A stretch of DNA of 64,000 nt from Burkholderiales bacterium (GTDB lineage: Bacteria > Pseudomonadota > Gammaproteobacteria > Burkholderiales > Burkholderiaceae_F), in contig JADCGS010000013.1 in NCBI GenBank assembly GCA_020248865.1, forward strand, positions 53,232-117,231, written 5' to 3'. Numbering within the stretch: the stretch's first letter is position 1; each line of letters opens with the position of its first letter. The notes under the pieces are model-generated. The model worked only from the letters and a program-made list of their open reading frames with translations. It made no database searches and was not told the DNA's origin. A program made the translations under genes and the position numbers. This document shows positions 55,090-64,000 of the stretch, in pieces.

Positions 55090-55169
55090 GCAAGCCTCCG
55101 CTGAGCCGCCTCAGGGAGGCGAGCGCCCCCCTGGGGAGCAGCGAACATAGTGAGCGAGGGGGTCGTCAT
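55086..55169 (-). CDS. Small 27-aa ORF bridging rplF and rplR
   Basis: The ORF starts with ATG 10 bp after the rplF stop, behind GGGGGA, and its TGA overlaps the rplR ATG (ATGA). The translation is [20 protein letters not shown] plus AAQRRLA. There is no signal, helix or domain. In most bacteria rplF and rplR are only a few bases apart, so this is an added piece. From memory, similar GGGGG/CTCCCTGAGGC-containing intergenic pieces are scattered in Burkholderiales genomes. Whether the peptide matters, or only the ribosome passage, is not known. Confidence 0.5.
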   Translation of the reverse strand: MTTPSLTMFAAPQGGARLPEAAQRRLA

Positions 55170-55179
55170 GCTGTCCCCC

Positions 55180-55713
55180 TTACTTCTTCTTGGTCTCTTT
55201 GATGACGACAGTCTCGTCCGAGTAGCGCACGCCCTTGCCCTTGTACGGCTCGGGCGGCTTGTAGCCGCGGACCTCGGCAGCCACCTGGCCGACCTTCTGC
55301 TTGTCGGCACCCTTGATGAGGATCTCGGTCTGGGTCGGCGTCTCGCACTTGATGCCGGCCGGCATCTGATGAACGATCGGATGCGAGAACCCGAGCGACA
55401 GGTTCAACTTGTCGCCCTGCGCCTGGGCGCGGTAGCCAACGCCCACCAGCGTCAGCTTCTTCTCGAAGCCCTTGGACACACCCTGCACCATGCCGGCGAC
55501 CAGCGCTCGCAACGTGCCACTCATGGCATTGGCTTCGCGCGACTCGTCGGCCGCGGCAAAGCTGATCGCACCGTCGGCGATCTCGATCTTGACCCTGGGT
55601 GTAACGGACTGCTTGAGCGTACCCAGCGGCCCCTTGACCATGATCTCGGCGCCGTTGACCTGGGCTTCCACGCCCTTGGCCAGCGTCACCGGAATTCGTG
55701 CAACTCGGGACAT
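55180..55713 (-). CDS. rplF: 50S ribosomal protein L6
   Basis: L6 (177 aa): [40 protein letters not shown], and the C-terminal motif [20 protein letters not shown]. It lies near the GTPase centre. The spacing to rpsH (14 bp) is normal; the spacing to rplR (90 bp) is not. Confidence 0.98.
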   Translation of the reverse strand: MSRVARIPVTLAKGVEAQVNGAEIMVKGPLGTLKQSVTPRVKIEIADGAISFAAADESREANAMSGTLRALVAGMVQGVSKGFEKKLTLVGVGYRAQAQGDKLNLSLGFSHPIVHQMPAGIKCETPTQTEILIKGADKQKVGQVAAEVRGYKPPEPYKGKGVRYSDETVVIKETKKK

Positions 55714-55727
55714 CGTCGTTCTCCGGC

Positions 55728-56123
55728 TCAGGCCACGAAGCAGATGACTTCGCCGCCCACGCCCTGGCTGCGGGCCTTGCGGTCGGTCATGACCCCCTTG
55801 GAGGTCGAAACGATCGCCACGCCGAGCCCGTTCATGACTTGCGGAATGTCGTCGCGCCCCTTGTAGACACGCAGGCCGGGACGCGAAACGCGTTCCAGGC
55901 GCTCGATCACCGGGCGGCCGGCGTAGTACTTCAGGCCGATGCGCAGTTCCGGCTTGCCCTCGTTGGGCTGCACCGCGAAACCCTCGATGTATCCCTCGTC
56001 CTTCAGCACCTGGGCGATGGCCACCTTGAGCTTCGACGACGGCACCACGACTTCGGTCTTGTCGACGCGCTGCGCGTTGCGGATACGGGTCAGCATGTCC
56101 GCGATCGGATCACTCATGCTCAT
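55728..56123 (-). CDS. rpsH: 30S ribosomal protein S8
   Basis: S8 (131 aa): [40 protein letters not shown], and the C-terminal [20 protein letters not shown]. It binds the central domain of 16S rRNA, and in E. coli it represses the spc operon by binding rplE mRNA. Confidence 0.98.
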   Translation of the reverse strand: MSMSDPIADMLTRIRNAQRVDKTEVVVPSSKLKVAIAQVLKDEGYIEGFAVQPNEGKPELRIGLKYYAGRPVIERLERVSRPGLRVYKGRDDIPQVMNGLGVAIVSTSKGVMTDRKARSQGVGGEVICFVA

Positions 56124-56141
56124 TTTCTCGATCTCCTCGCG

Positions 56142-56447
56142 TTACCAGCTGGCCTTGACCAGGCCGGGGATATCGCCTCGCATGGCGGCCTCGCGGATCT
56201 TGCTGCGCGCCAGGCCAAACTTGCGAAACGTGCCCCGCGGCCGGCCGGTCATCGCGCAGCGGTTGCGCAGGCGGGTCGGGCTCGAATTTCGCGGCAGCGC
56301 CTGCAGCTTGGCGCGGGCGTCCATCCGCTCTTCCATCGAGCGGGTGGAGTCGTTGATCACAGCGGCGAGTTCCTTGCGCTTGGCCTCGAACTTCTTCACG
56401 AGGGCTTCGCGCTTGGCTTCGCGATTCTTCAGAGAGAGCTTGGCCAT
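56142..56447 (-). CDS. rpsN: 30S ribosomal protein S14
   Basis: S14 (101 aa): [40 protein letters not shown] and [20 protein letters not shown]. It is the long, zinc-independent form without the CxxC pairs. Confidence 0.98.
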   Translation of the reverse strand: MAKLSLKNREAKREALVKKFEAKRKELAAVINDSTRSMEERMDARAKLQALPRNSSPTRLRNRCAMTGRPRGTFRKFGLARSKIREAAMRGDIPGLVKASW

Positions 56448-56465
56448 GTCGTCAGCTCAGCCTTG

Positions 56466-57005
56466 TCAGTTGCGGAACGGGAACCGGAACGCGGCGAGGA
56501 GGGCCTTGGCTTCCTCGTCGGTCTTCGCGGTCGTCGTGATGCTGATGTTCATGCCGCGGAGCTTGTCGATCTTGTCGTACTCGATCTCCGGGAAGATGAT
56601 CTGCTCCTTGAGGCCGATGTTGTAGTTGCCGCGACCATCGAAAGCGCGACCCGACACGCCGCGGAAATCGCGCACCCGCGGGAAGGCCACCGTGATCAGG
56701 CGGTCCAGAAACTCGTACATGCGCTCGCCGCGCAGCGTCACCATGCAGCCGATCGCCAGGCCCTCGCGGATCTTAAAATTGGCGATCGCCTTGCGGGCCT
56801 TGGTGACCACCGGCTTCTGGCCGGCGATCTTGGTCATGTCGCCGACGGCCATGTCGATGTTCTTCTTGTCGTTGACCGCCTCGCCCACACCCATGTTCAG
56901 CGTGACTTTGCTGATACGCGGCACCTGCATCGCGCTCTGGTAACCGAACTTCTTCATCAGTTCGGGGGCGATCTTGTCGCGGTACTGGTTCTTCAGTCGT
57001 GCCAT
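56466..57005 (-). CDS. rplE: 50S ribosomal protein L5
   Basis: L5 (179 aa): [40 protein letters not shown] and [19 protein letters not shown]. It binds 5S rRNA and bridges to the small subunit. It follows rplX by 9 bp. Confidence 0.98.
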   Translation of the reverse strand: MARLKNQYRDKIAPELMKKFGYQSAMQVPRISKVTLNMGVGEAVNDKKNIDMAVGDMTKIAGQKPVVTKARKAIANFKIREGLAIGCMVTLRGERMYEFLDRLITVAFPRVRDFRGVSGRAFDGRGNYNIGLKEQIIFPEIEYDKIDKLRGMNISITTTAKTDEEAKALLAAFRFPFRN

Positions 57006-57014
57006 GGCAGCCTC

Positions 57015-57332
57015 TTATCTCGAACCGACGACGGCGCCGTTGCTTTTGAACACGCGCACCTTCTTGCCGTCGACGTCCTTGACGCCGACCCGGTCGCCCT
57101 TGTTCGTCGCGGGGTTGAACAGCATGACGTTGCTGATGTCGATCGGCATCGTCTTGTCGATGATGCCGCCCGTGACGCCCTTCATGGGGTTGGGGCGGAC
57201 ATGCTTCTTGACGATGTTGATGCCCTCGACGGTCAGGTGACGCTCGTCGATGCGCGCGAGCACCGTGCCGCGCTTGCCTTTGTCGCGACCAGCGATGACG
57301 ATCACCTCGTCGCCCTTGCGGATGCGTTCCAT
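57015..57332 (-). CDS. rplX: 50S ribosomal protein L24
   Basis: L24 (105 aa) with the KOW motif near the start: [20 protein letters not shown], then [20 protein letters not shown]. It initiates large-subunit assembly. It follows rplN by 9 bp. Confidence 0.98.
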   Translation of the reverse strand: MERIRKGDEVIVIAGRDKGKRGTVLARIDERHLTVEGINIVKKHVRPNPMKGVTGGIIDKTMPIDISNVMLFNPATNKGDRVGVKDVDGKKVRVFKSNGAVVGSR

Positions 57333-57341
57333 CGTCGTTCC

Positions 57342-57710
57342 TTACAGGACTTCGGGAGCCAGCGACACGATCTTCATGAAGCGCTCGGTCCGCAATTCAC
57401 GCGTAACCGGCCCGAAGATGCGGGTGCCGATGGGCTCGAGCTTGTTGTTCAGCAGCACGGCAGCGTTGTTGTCGAACTTGATGGCCGAGCCGTCACCGCG
57501 GCGCAGGCCGTGCGCGGTGCGCACGACAACCGCGTTGTAGACCTCGCCCTTCTTGACGCGGCCACGCGGCGCGGCATCCTTGACGGTCACCTTGATGACG
57601 TCACCGATGCCGGCGTAGCGGCGCTTGGAGCCGCCGAGGACCTTGATACACATCACTGAACGGGCGCCAGTGTTGTCGGCGACGTCCAGCATCGTCTGCA
57701 TCTGAATCAT
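57342..57710 (-). CDS. rplN: 50S ribosomal protein L14
   Basis: L14 (122 aa): [40 protein letters not shown] and [20 protein letters not shown]. In E. coli it is the first gene of the spc operon; here too it follows a 349-bp gap with a promoter, so it probably opens a separate transcription unit. The ATG at 57710 gives the standard start. Confidence 0.98.
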   Translation of the reverse strand: MIQMQTMLDVADNTGARSVMCIKVLGGSKRRYAGIGDVIKVTVKDAAPRGRVKKGEVYNAVVVRTAHGLRRGDGSAIKFDNNAAVLLNNKLEPIGTRIFGPVTRELRTERFMKIVSLAPEVL

Positions 57711-58059
57711 TTTTTCGTCCCAACTTGACCCGCTGGCTTCGGGCGCGCTTGGCGACCGCGGCACAACGGACAGTCTTGGTCCCGTCCGGGTTGGTCAGGC
57801 GCCTTGCCAACCCCCGGCTGTTGCTGCCGACCTGCTGCCGCAGGCCCGGGGGGAAACAAGGACGCCTTCGAAATCACACCTACTACTCCGCCGCCCGGCC
57901 TGACATCCGACGTTGGCCGCCAGAAACCTGGACGGGCAGCGGGCCCGACGGCTTCAAAGTCCGGACCGGGCAAATTGCACGAAGCCCACGATTCTAGCCG
58001 CGGACCCTGGCCCAGCGCAAGCCGGGCCTCTTCATTCCCGGCTGGCGCCAGGCCATCTA
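57711..58059. other. 349-bp gap between rpsQ and rplN (S10/spc boundary)
   Basis: This is the longest gap inside the ribosomal cluster. It carries a good minus-strand promoter (57991-58020), leaving a leader of about 275 nt before rplN. The leader is GC-rich and contains no frame with a credible product. No hairpin plus T-run was found for ending the S10 transcript. Confidence 0.65.
57991..58020 (-). promoter_or_regulatory. Probable spc operon promoter
   Basis: On the minus strand: -35 TTGCGC (58015-58020), an 18-bp spacer and -10 TAGAAT (57991-57996). It lies exactly at the place where E. coli separates the S10 and spc operons, which supports it. Transcription would start near 57984. Confidence 0.6.
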
Positions 58060-58350
58060 CTACACCGAGCGAGCCTGCTCGACCACCCGGGTCACGGCCC
58101 AAGTCTTGGTACGCGAAAGCGGGCGCGTCTCGGCGATCTCCACGAGGTCGCCCTCGCTGATCGCGTTGGTTTCGTCATGGGCGTGCAGCTTGGTCGACTT
58201 GACCACGTACTTGCCGTAGACGGGGTGTTTGACGCGACGCTCAACCAGCACGGTAACCGTCTTGTCCATCTTGTTGCTGACCACGCGGCCGACCAGCGTG
58301 CGCTTGAGCGCAGCCTGGCCCGCCGTGGCTTCGGGTGCAGTCTTGGTCAT
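58060..58350 (-). CDS. rpsQ: 30S ribosomal protein S17
   Basis: S17 (96 aa): [40 protein letters not shown] and [20 protein letters not shown]. Last gene of the S10 operon. Its ATG overlaps the rpmC stop (ATGA). Confidence 0.98.
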   Translation of the reverse strand: MTKTAPEATAGQAALKRTLVGRVVSNKMDKTVTVLVERRVKHPVYGKYVVKSTKLHAHDETNAISEGDLVEIAETRPLSRTKTWAVTRVVEQARSV

Positions 58351-58541
58351 TTGGCGGCGGCTTTCTCGGCCAGGATCGTGCGCACCCGCGCGATGTCGCG
58401 CCGGGTCTTGCGGATCTGGCTGGTGTTAGACAGCTGCTGGGTGGCCTTCTGCATGCGCAGCGAGAAGTGCGCCCGCAGCAGGTCCTGCAGCTCCTTGTTC
58501 AGCGCAGCCTCGTCCTTGGCGCGCAGCTCTTTGGTTTGCAT
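58347..58541 (-). CDS. rpmC: 50S ribosomal protein L29
   Basis: L29 (64 aa), two helices: [40 protein letters not shown] and [17 protein letters not shown]. It lies at the peptide exit and helps dock trigger factor and SRP. It is coupled to rpsQ by overlap. Confidence 0.98.
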   Translation of the reverse strand: MQTKELRAKDEAALNKELQDLLRAHFSLRMQKATQQLSNTSQIRKTRRDIARVRTILAEKAAAK

Positions 58542-58551
58542 GAAGATCCCC

Positions 58552-58968
58552 TTACTGGCCGAGCTGGCGCGCCACCACGACCGTCTTCAGCGGCAGCTTG
58601 GCGGCCGCCAGCGCGAAAGCCTCGCGGGCGATCGACTCGTCCACGCCGTCCATCTCGTACAGCACCTTGCCGGGCTGGATCTCGGCAACCCAGTACTCCG
58701 GATTGCCCTTGCCATTGCCCATGCGGACCTCGGCCGGCTTCTGGGAAATGGGTTTGTCCGGGAAAATACGAATCCACACCCGGCCACCGCGCTTGATATG
58801 CCGGCTGATGGCACGGCGGGCCGACTCGATCTGGCGCGCGGTCAGCCGGCCACGCTCGGTCGCCTTGAGACCGAACTCACCGAAGGCGACGCTGGCACCG
58901 CGCGTGGCCAGGCCACGGTTGCGCCCCTTGTGCTCCTTGCGGTACTTGCGACGTGCAGGTTGCAGCAT
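58552..58968 (-). CDS. rplP: 50S ribosomal protein L16
   Basis: L16 (138 aa): [40 protein letters not shown] and [20 protein letters not shown]. It organises the A-site tRNA contact of the large subunit. It starts 5 bp after rpsC. Confidence 0.98.
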   Translation of the reverse strand: MLQPARRKYRKEHKGRNRGLATRGASVAFGEFGLKATERGRLTARQIESARRAISRHIKRGGRVWIRIFPDKPISQKPAEVRMGNGKGNPEYWVAEIQPGKVLYEMDGVDESIAREAFALAAAKLPLKTVVVARQLGQ

Positions 58969-58973
58969 GATTC

Positions 58974-59903
58974 CTACTCTCCGTCTTTGCCCTTGGCCAC
59001 AGCATCGCCCGGCTTGGCGGCGGTCTTGCGCACGCGCTTGACGACCGGCTTGGCGGCGTCGTCTCTGGGTACGGCCGGGGTCGCAACGGGCGCCACGGCG
59101 GCGACTTCGCCTTCCGGCTTGGCGGCGCGTGCGCCCGCCCCAGCCGGCCGGCGGGCCGGACCGCGGCCGGCGCCCGGACGGTCACCACCCGGGCGGCCCG
59201 GGCGATCCCCGTCGCGGCGCGGACGGCGATCCTCGCGTTCCGGCGACGGCGTCTCCGCAGAGGGGGCGTCGTTGCGGCCCAGCGTATCGCCCTTGTAGAC
59301 CCACACCTTGACGCCGATGACGCCATAGGTGGTCTTGGCCTCCGAGAAGCCGTAGTCAATGTCGGCACGCAGCGTATGCAGCGGCACGCGACCTTCCCGG
59401 TACCACTCGGTGCGGGCGATCTCGATGCCGTTGAGGCGCCCGGCGCTCATGATCTTGATGCCCTGGGCACCCAGCCGCATCGCGTTCTGCATGGCGCGCT
59501 TCATGGCGCGGCGGAACATGATGCGTTTCTCGAGCTGCTGCGTGATGCTGTCGGCGATCAGCTGCGCGTCGACCTCGGGCTTGCGGATCTCGTCGATGTT
59601 GACGTGCACCGGCACGCCCATCATCTTTTGCAGTTCGACCTTCAGGTTCTCGATGTCCTCGCCCTTCTTGCCGATCACCACGCCCGGACGGGCCGAGAAA
59701 ATCGTGATGCGCGCGTTCTTGGCGGGACGCTCGATCAGGATGCGGCCGACCGAGGCCGAGCGCAGCTTCTTGCGCAGGTACTCGCGAACCTTGAGGTCCT
59801 CGGCCAGCATCCGGCCGAAGTCGTCGCCGGTGGCGAACCAGCGGCTGTTCCAGTTGCGGGTGACGCCCAGTCGGAAGCCAACCGGATTGATCTTCTGGCC
59901 CAT
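58974..59903 (-). CDS. rpsC: 30S ribosomal protein S3 with long C-terminal extension
   Basis: S3 core in residues 1-211: [20 protein letters not shown], the KH domain with [20 protein letters not shown], and [20 protein letters not shown]. It lies at the mRNA entry channel with helicase activity together with S4 and S5. The product is 309 aa versus 233 in E. coli. The extra 98 residues (212-309) are first Arg/Gly/Pro-rich ([20 protein letters not shown]), then Ala/Val/Lys-rich and lysine-rich at the end, so probably disordered and basic. The reading frame continues without a break, so this is not a frameshift artefact. Confidence 0.97.
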   Translation of the reverse strand: MGQKINPVGFRLGVTRNWNSRWFATGDDFGRMLAEDLKVREYLRKKLRSASVGRILIERPAKNARITIFSARPGVVIGKKGEDIENLKVELQKMMGVPVHVNIDEIRKPEVDAQLIADSITQQLEKRIMFRRAMKRAMQNAMRLGAQGIKIMSAGRLNGIEIARTEWYREGRVPLHTLRADIDYGFSEAKTTYGVIGVKVWVYKGDTLGRNDAPSAETPSPEREDRRPRRDGDRPGRPGGDRPGAGRGPARRPAGAGARAAKPEGEVAAVAPVATPAVPRDDAAKPVVKRVRKTAAKPGDAVAKGKDGE

Positions 59904-59906
59904 GAC

Positions 59907-60248
59907 CTATTTCCCTTTGCCGTCGCCCACGGCGACGAAGATGTGGCAGGTCTGCTTGCCGATGCGAGTGCCGCGGCCCTTGGCGCGCGCCGAAAAGCGG
60001 CGCAGCGTGGCAGCCTTTTCGACGTAGATCTTGGTGATTTTGAGCTCGTCGATGTCGGCGCCATCGTTGTGCTCGGCATTGGCGATGGCCGACTCGACCG
60101 CCTTCTTGATGATGCCGGCCGCCTTCTTTTGCGTGAACGACAGAATGTTCAACGCCTTGTCGACGGGCTTGCCGCGGACGAGATCGGCGACCAGCCTGCC
60201 CTTTTGCGCCGACAGGCGGACACCACGAACGGATGCGACGGTTTCCAT
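59907..60248 (-). CDS. rplV: 50S ribosomal protein L22
   Basis: L22 (113 aa): [40 protein letters not shown], and the loop [20 protein letters not shown] that lines the exit tunnel (macrolide-resistance site). It follows rpsS by 12 bp. Confidence 0.98.
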   Translation of the reverse strand: METVASVRGVRLSAQKGRLVADLVRGKPVDKALNILSFTQKKAAGIIKKAVESAIANAEHNDGADIDELKITKIYVEKAATLRRFSARAKGRGTRIGKQTCHIFVAVGDGKGK

Positions 60249-60260
60249 CGTCCTTTCTCC

Positions 60261-60548
60261 CTACTTCTTGGCCGGCGCGGCGGTTTTCTTGTCCGCGGCA
60301 TGGCCCTTGAAGGTGCGCGTGAGCGCGAACTCGCCCAGCTTGTGGCCGACCATCTGCTCGGTCACGTACACGGGCACGTGCTGCTTGCCGTTGTGCACGG
60401 CGATCGTCAGGCCGATGAAGTCCGGCAGGATGGTCGAGCGGCGCGACCAGGTCTTGATCGGCTTCTTGTCCTTGTTGGTCTGCGCCTTGTCGATCTTGGC
60501 CTGCAGATGACCATCGACGAAGGGGCCTTTTTTCAGTGAACGCGACAT
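60261..60548 (-). CDS. rpsS: 30S ribosomal protein S19
   Basis: S19 (95 aa): [40 protein letters not shown] and [20 protein letters not shown]. It forms part of the small-subunit head together with S13. Confidence 0.98.
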   Translation of the reverse strand: MSRSLKKGPFVDGHLQAKIDKAQTNKDKKPIKTWSRRSTILPDFIGLTIAVHNGKQHVPVYVTEQMVGHKLGEFALTRTFKGHAADKKTAAPAKK

Positions 60549-60575
60549 GGGCGGTTCCCTTGCAATCCAGCTCGA

Positions 60576-61403
60576 CTACTTGCGGTTGCGACGCTGCACG
60601 ATCATCGTGTCAGTGCGCTTGTTGTTGCGCGTGCGATAGCCCTTGGACAACGTTCCCCAGGGGCTGACCGGGTCGCGCTTGGTGCCGGTGCGGCCCTCGC
60701 CGCCGCCGTGCGGGTGATCGACCGGGTTCATCGCCACGCCGCGCACCGTCGGACGCACGCCGCGCCACCGCATTGCGCCGGCCTTGCCGAACTGGCGCAG
60801 ATTGTTCTCTTCGTTGCCAACCTCGCCGATCGTGGCGCGGCACTCGATCAGCACGCGGCGGATCTCGCCGGAGCGCAGGCGCAGCTGTGCGTAGCTGCCC
60901 TCGCGGGCCAGCAACTGCACGCCCGTGCCGGCGGCGCGCGCCAGTTGCGCACCCTTGCCGGGCAGCATCTCGATGCAGTGGATCGTCGAGCCGACCGGGA
61001 TGTTGCGCAGCGGCAGGGTATTGCCGACCTTGATCGGCGCATCCTGGCCGCTCATCAGCGTGCTACCGGCCGTCAGGCCCTTGGGGGCAATGATGTAGCG
61101 GCGCTCGCCGTCGGCGTAGCACAGCAGGGCGATGTGGGCGCTGCGGTTGGGGTCGTATTCGAGCCGTTCGACCTTCGCCGGAATGCCGTCCTTGTTGCGC
61201 TTGAAGTCGATGATCCGGTAGTGCTTCTTGTGGCCGCCACCGTGATGCCGCATCGTGATGCGGCCCAGGTTATTGCGGCCCGAGCCCCGGATCTTCTTCT
61301 CCGTCAGCGCAGCGACCGGACGGCCCTTGTGCAGGTGCGGCGAGACGACCTTGACGAGCGAGCGACGCCCGGCCGACGTGGGTTTGACTTTGACCAGGGG
61401 CAT
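60576..61403 (-). CDS. rplB: 50S ribosomal protein L2
   Basis: L2 (275 aa): [40 protein letters not shown] and the C-terminal [20 protein letters not shown] with the histidine needed for peptidyl-transferase activity. Start overlaps the rplW stop by one base (TGATG). Confidence 0.98.
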   Translation of the reverse strand: MPLVKVKPTSAGRRSLVKVVSPHLHKGRPVAALTEKKIRGSGRNNLGRITMRHHGGGHKKHYRIIDFKRNKDGIPAKVERLEYDPNRSAHIALLCYADGERRYIIAPKGLTAGSTLMSGQDAPIKVGNTLPLRNIPVGSTIHCIEMLPGKGAQLARAAGTGVQLLAREGSYAQLRLRSGEIRRVLIECRATIGEVGNEENNLRQFGKAGAMRWRGVRPTVRGVAMNPVDHPHGGGEGRTGTKRDPVSPWGTLSKGYRTRNNKRTDTMIVQRRNRK

Positions 61404-61717
61404 CACTTCACCTCTTGCGCGAAGTTGATCTCCTGACCGGGCTTGAGCGAGACGTAGGCCTTCCGCACGTCGTTGCGCTTGCCGTCGAAACGGCCGAAAC
61501 GCTTTTGCTTGCCCTTCTGGTTCAGGATCGAGACTTTCTCGACTTCCACCTTGAACAGCAACTCCACCGCAGCCTTGACTTCCTGCTTGGTGGCGTCCTG
61601 CAGCACGCGGAAGGCGACTTGGTTGTTCTTGTCGGCGACCATCGTGCTCTTTTCCGACACGATTGGCGCCTTGAGCACCGTGTACAGGCGCTCGGTCTTG
61701 CTTTGTGCGGCGCTCAT
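61403..61717 (-). CDS. rplW: 50S ribosomal protein L23
   Basis: L23 (104 aa): [20 protein letters not shown], then [20 protein letters not shown]. It sits at the tunnel exit and is the dock for trigger factor. It overlaps rplD by four bases (ATGA) and rplB by one. Confidence 0.98.
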   Translation of the reverse strand: MSAAQSKTERLYTVLKAPIVSEKSTMVADKNNQVAFRVLQDATKQEVKAAVELLFKVEVEKVSILNQKGKQKRFGRFDGKRNDVRKAYVSLKPGQEINFAQEVK

Positions 61718-62343
61718 GCCTGCCCCCACATTTCCTCGAGCTTGGCAATCGCCGGCTTGGTGACCACTACGGTTGCGTAGCGGATCAGCGACACCGGGTC
61801 GGCATAGCGCGGCTCGACCACGAGAACGTTCTTCAGGTTGCGCGAGGCGAGGAACAGGTTCTCGTCCATCGCGTCGGTGATGATCAGCGCCGAGTTCGTC
61901 AGGCCCATGGCCTTGAGCTTGTCGGCCAGCTGCTTGGTCTTCGGCGTGTCGACGGTCAGCCCGTCGATCACCACGATCCGGTTGTCGGCGGCCAGCTTGG
62001 ACAGGATCGAGCACACGCCCGCCCGGTACATTTTCTTGTTGACCTTGTGACTGAAGTTCTCGTCTGGCGAATTCGGGAAGATCCGACCGCCGCCGCGCCA
62101 CAGCGGCGAGGAGGTCATGCCGGCGCGGGCGCGGCCGGTGCCCTTCTGGCGCCAGGGCTTCTTGGTGGAGTGCTTGACCTGCTCCCGGTCCTTCTGCGCG
62201 CGCGTGCCTTGCCGCGCGTTGGCCTGGTAGGCCACCACGAGCTGGTGCACCAACGCTTCATTGAAGTCGCGGCCGAACAGGGCGGCCGGGGCGGGCGTGG
62301 TGCCAGCCTCCTGACCCTGGGCGTTCAGTACCTTCAGTTCCAT
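61714..62343 (-). CDS. rplD: 50S ribosomal protein L4
   Basis: L4 (209 aa): [40 protein letters not shown] and [20 protein letters not shown], the tunnel loop. In E. coli L4 also represses the S10 operon through its leader; whether it does so here is not known. It starts 10 bp after rplC. Confidence 0.98.
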   Translation of the reverse strand: MELKVLNAQGQEAGTTPAPAALFGRDFNEALVHQLVVAYQANARQGTRAQKDREQVKHSTKKPWRQKGTGRARAGMTSSPLWRGGGRIFPNSPDENFSHKVNKKMYRAGVCSILSKLAADNRIVVIDGLTVDTPKTKQLADKLKAMGLTNSALIITDAMDENLFLASRNLKNVLVVEPRYADPVSLIRYATVVVTKPAIAKLEEMWGQA

Positions 62344-62353
62344 CGCTGCCCCC

Positions 62354-63028
62354 TTAGCCCTTGACCGCCGGGCGCACGATCACGCTGCCGCCCTTGGCAC
62401 CGGGAACGGCACCCTTGATCAGCAGCAGGCCGCGCTCCTTGTCCACCCGCGCCACGACCAGGTTCTGCGTGGTGCGCTGCACGTCGCCGAGGTGGCCGGC
62501 CATGCGCTTGCCCGGCATGACGCGGCCTGGATCCTGGCGCATACCGATCGAGCCCGGCGCGTTGGTCGACACCGAGTTACCGTGGGTTGCGCGGTTGGAG
62601 CGGAAGTGATGGCGCTTTTGCACGCCGGCGAAGCCCTTGCCGATCGTGACGCCGGTGACGTCGACCTTCTGGCCAGCGGAGAACAGCTCCACGGACAGCT
62701 CGGCGCCAGGCTTGAACTCGGCCGCCTTAGCCGCGTCGACCGGGAATTCCTGCAGGCCCTCGGCAGCGGCCACGGCTTGCTTGGCGAGGTGGCCGGCGAC
62801 GGCCTTCGAGATGCGGCTGGCGCGACGGGTCCCGTAGGCGACCTGCACTGCGCTGTAGCCGTCGGTCGCTGCGGTCTTGACCTGCGCGACGCGGTTGTTC
62901 GACACGTCGAGCACGGTGACCGGCACGGTCTCGCCGTCGTCGGAAAAGATGCGGGTCATGCCCACCTTCTTCCCGACGAGACCGAGGCGCGATGATGCAG
63001 CCGCCCCTGAAGCTTTGGCTTCGCTCAT
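62354..63028 (-). CDS. rplC: 50S ribosomal protein L3
   Basis: L3 (224 aa): [40 protein letters not shown], and [20 protein letters not shown] with the [20 protein letters not shown] loop near the peptidyl-transferase centre. A 198-bp gap separates it from rpsJ, with a promoter and a possible 17-codon leader ORF ending on its ATG. Confidence 0.98.
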   Translation of the reverse strand: MSEAKASGAAASSRLGLVGKKVGMTRIFSDDGETVPVTVLDVSNNRVAQVKTAATDGYSAVQVAYGTRRASRISKAVAGHLAKQAVAAAEGLQEFPVDAAKAAEFKPGAELSVELFSAGQKVDVTGVTIGKGFAGVQKRHHFRSNRATHGNSVSTNAPGSIGMRQDPGRVMPGKRMAGHLGDVQRTTQNLVVARVDKERGLLLIKGAVPGAKGGSVIVRPAVKG

Positions 63029-63078
63029 TCGTTATCTCCATGCCCCGGCTGCGATTGGCCGGGACCACTGAGTTTCAT
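63025..63078 (-). CDS. Possible 17-aa leader ORF before rplC
   Basis: The frame starts with ATG at 63078 and its TGA overlaps the rplC ATG (ATGA). The translation is [17 protein letters not shown]. No good Shine-Dalgarno lies upstream. A CCCGGC/GCCGGG hairpin lies inside it. The overlap with the next start is suggestive, but so short a frame can arise by chance. Confidence 0.25.
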   Translation of the reverse strand: MKLSGPGQSQPGHGDNE

Positions 63079-63154
63079 CGACGCCGGGGTGCGGCGCCAA
63101 GTCAGGCGGCCGTGCCGGGCAGGACATGCTCCGGGCAGCCGCGGAAAGCCTTAA

Positions 63155-63184
63155 ATCTTACGCGAGAGCGGCCGGCACTTGCAA
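63155..63184 (-). promoter_or_regulatory. Probable promoter upstream of rplC
   Basis: On the minus strand: -35 TTGCAA (63179-63184), an 18-bp spacer and -10 TAAGAT (63155-63160), in a locally A/T-rich stretch. It would start transcription near 63148 and give a 120-nt leader. This would let rplC to rpsQ be expressed apart from tuf-rpsJ. Confidence 0.55.
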
Positions 63185-63226
63185 ATCAACCACATGCCAG
63201 CCGAATCAGCTGCCCGGCCAACGGGC

Positions 63227-63538
63227 TCACTGGACCTTGATCTCCACGTCCACGCCGGCCGGCAGGTCGAGCTTCATCAGCGCATCCACGGTCTTGTCGG
63301 TCGGATCGATGATGTCCATCAGGCGCAGGTGGGTACGCATCTCGAACTGGTCGCGCGAGGTCTTGTTGACGTGCGGCGAGCGCAGGATGTCGAAGCGCTG
63401 GATGCGCGTGGGCAACGGAACCGGACCGCGCACCACGGCGCCGGTGCGCTTGGCGGTGTCGACAATCTCGAGCGCGCTCTGGTCGATCAGCTTGTAGTCG
63501 AACGCCTTCAGGCGGATGCGGATGCGTTGGCTTTGCAT
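63227..63538 (-). CDS. rpsJ: 30S ribosomal protein S10 (NusE)
   Basis: S10 (103 aa): [40 protein letters not shown] and [20 protein letters not shown]. It also acts as NusE in antitermination. The start at 63538 is standard; the longer frame is not conserved. It lies 62 bp after tuf. Confidence 0.98.
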   Translation of the reverse strand: MQSQRIRIRLKAFDYKLIDQSALEIVDTAKRTGAVVRGPVPLPTRIQRFDILRSPHVNKTSRDQFEMRTHLRLMDIIDPTDKTVDALMKLDLPAGVDVEIKVQ

Positions 63539-63600
63539 GGGTCTTCCTTCAAAGAGCGAGGGGCTCGCCGCAAGGCAGCGGACCCGCAACTGGGGTTCGA

Positions 63601-64000
63601 CTACTGGATGATCTTGGCCACCACGCCGGCGCCGACGGTCTTGCCGCCCTCGCGGATGGCAAAGCGCAGTCCCTGGTCCATCGCGATCGGGGCGATCAGC
63701 GTCACCACCATCTTGATGTTGTCCCCGGGCATGACCATCTCGGTGCCGCCGGGCAGCTCCACCGACCCGGTCACGTCCGTGGTGCGGAAGTAAAACTGCG
63801 GCCGGTAACCATTGAAAAACGGCGTGTGGCGGCCGCCCTCTTCCTTGCTCAGAATGTAGACCTCGGCCTCGAACTTGGTGTGCGGGGTGATCGAGCCCGG
63901 CTTGGCCAGCACCTGGCCCCGCTCGACATCCTCCCGCTTGGTGCCGCGCAGCAGCACGCCGACATTGTCCCCGGCCTGGCCCTCGTCCAGCAGCTTCCTG
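63601..64000 (-). CDS. tuf: Elongation factor Tu, C-terminal part
   Basis: The last 132 codons of EF-Tu; the 5' part is past base 64000. Visible are [20 protein letters not shown], then [40 protein letters not shown] and [20 protein letters not shown], covering domains 2 (end) and 3. The GTP-binding domain is outside the window. It lies before rpsJ in the str-S10 order. Confidence 0.98.
   Translation of the reverse strand, partial: RKLLDEGQAGDNVGVLLRGTKREDVERGQVLAKPGSITPHTKFEAEVYILSKEEGGRHTPFFNGYRPQFYFRTTDVTGSVELPGGTEMVMPGDNIKMVVTLIAPIAMDQGLRFAIREGGKTVGAGVVAKIIQ

Overview
The window is high-GC chromosomal DNA of a betaproteobacterium, most likely of the order Burkholderiales. The evidence is the gene order (hisD-hisG-murA-bolA-ABC-mla, pilMNOPQ-aroK-aroB-dgt-gltBD, engB-hemB, and the S10/spc/alpha ribosomal series running into rpoA-rplQ), the short HisZ-dependent HisG, and REP-type palindromes of a kind common in this group. 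The species cannot be read from the sequence. No rRNA gene, tRNA gene, prophage or CRISPR array was seen.

Layout. 1-8.5 kb (minus): the 5' end of hisD, hisG, murA, a BolA-like gene, an ABC-2 exporter pair, then the phospholipid-trafficking genes mlaB, mlaC, mlaA, mlaD, mlaE, mlaF. A 61-codon ORF made of 60-bp repeats sits exactly between mlaF and mlaE. 8.5-9.4 kb has no recognisable gene. 9.4-13.7 kb (plus) is an accessory metabolic block: a RuBisCO-like protein overlapping a cupin, a ketopantoate-reductase-like enzyme and an acyl-CoA ligase; a small cytochrome c faces it. 14.5-24.3 kb (minus): aroK, aroB, dgt, then gltB-gltD, with a REP-associated transposase element between dgt and gltB. 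24.3-31.2 kb (minus): pilM-N-O-P-Q followed by an Ig-like lipoprotein gene. 31.6-37.6 kb: mrcA (PBP1A), cyaY, lptM-lysA, msrP-msrQ. 38-48 kb: guaC, a methyltransferase, cytochrome c4, engB, a probable anti-hemB RNA, hemB, a CorA-family gene, hslR, a PhnD-C-E-E type ABC importer, cutA. 48.2-64 kb (minus): tuf (3' end), rpsJ to rpsQ, rplN to secY, infA, rpmJ, rpsM, rpsK, rpsD, rpoA, rplQ, ending in a clear terminator.

Many genes overlap by four bases (ATGA, GTGA or TTGA), so translational coupling is the rule here. Against that background the most unusual signals are small ORFs inserted at gene junctions that keep the coupling intact: the 60-bp repeat ORF between mlaF and mlaE, and a 27-codon ORF between rplF and rplR. 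A 9-bp tandem repeat begins on the stop codon of rpsD. Other points of interest are the RLP-cupin pair (probable methylthio-sugar phosphate metabolism), a 98-residue tail on ribosomal protein S3, and a terminator-ended RNA antisense to the hemB leader.
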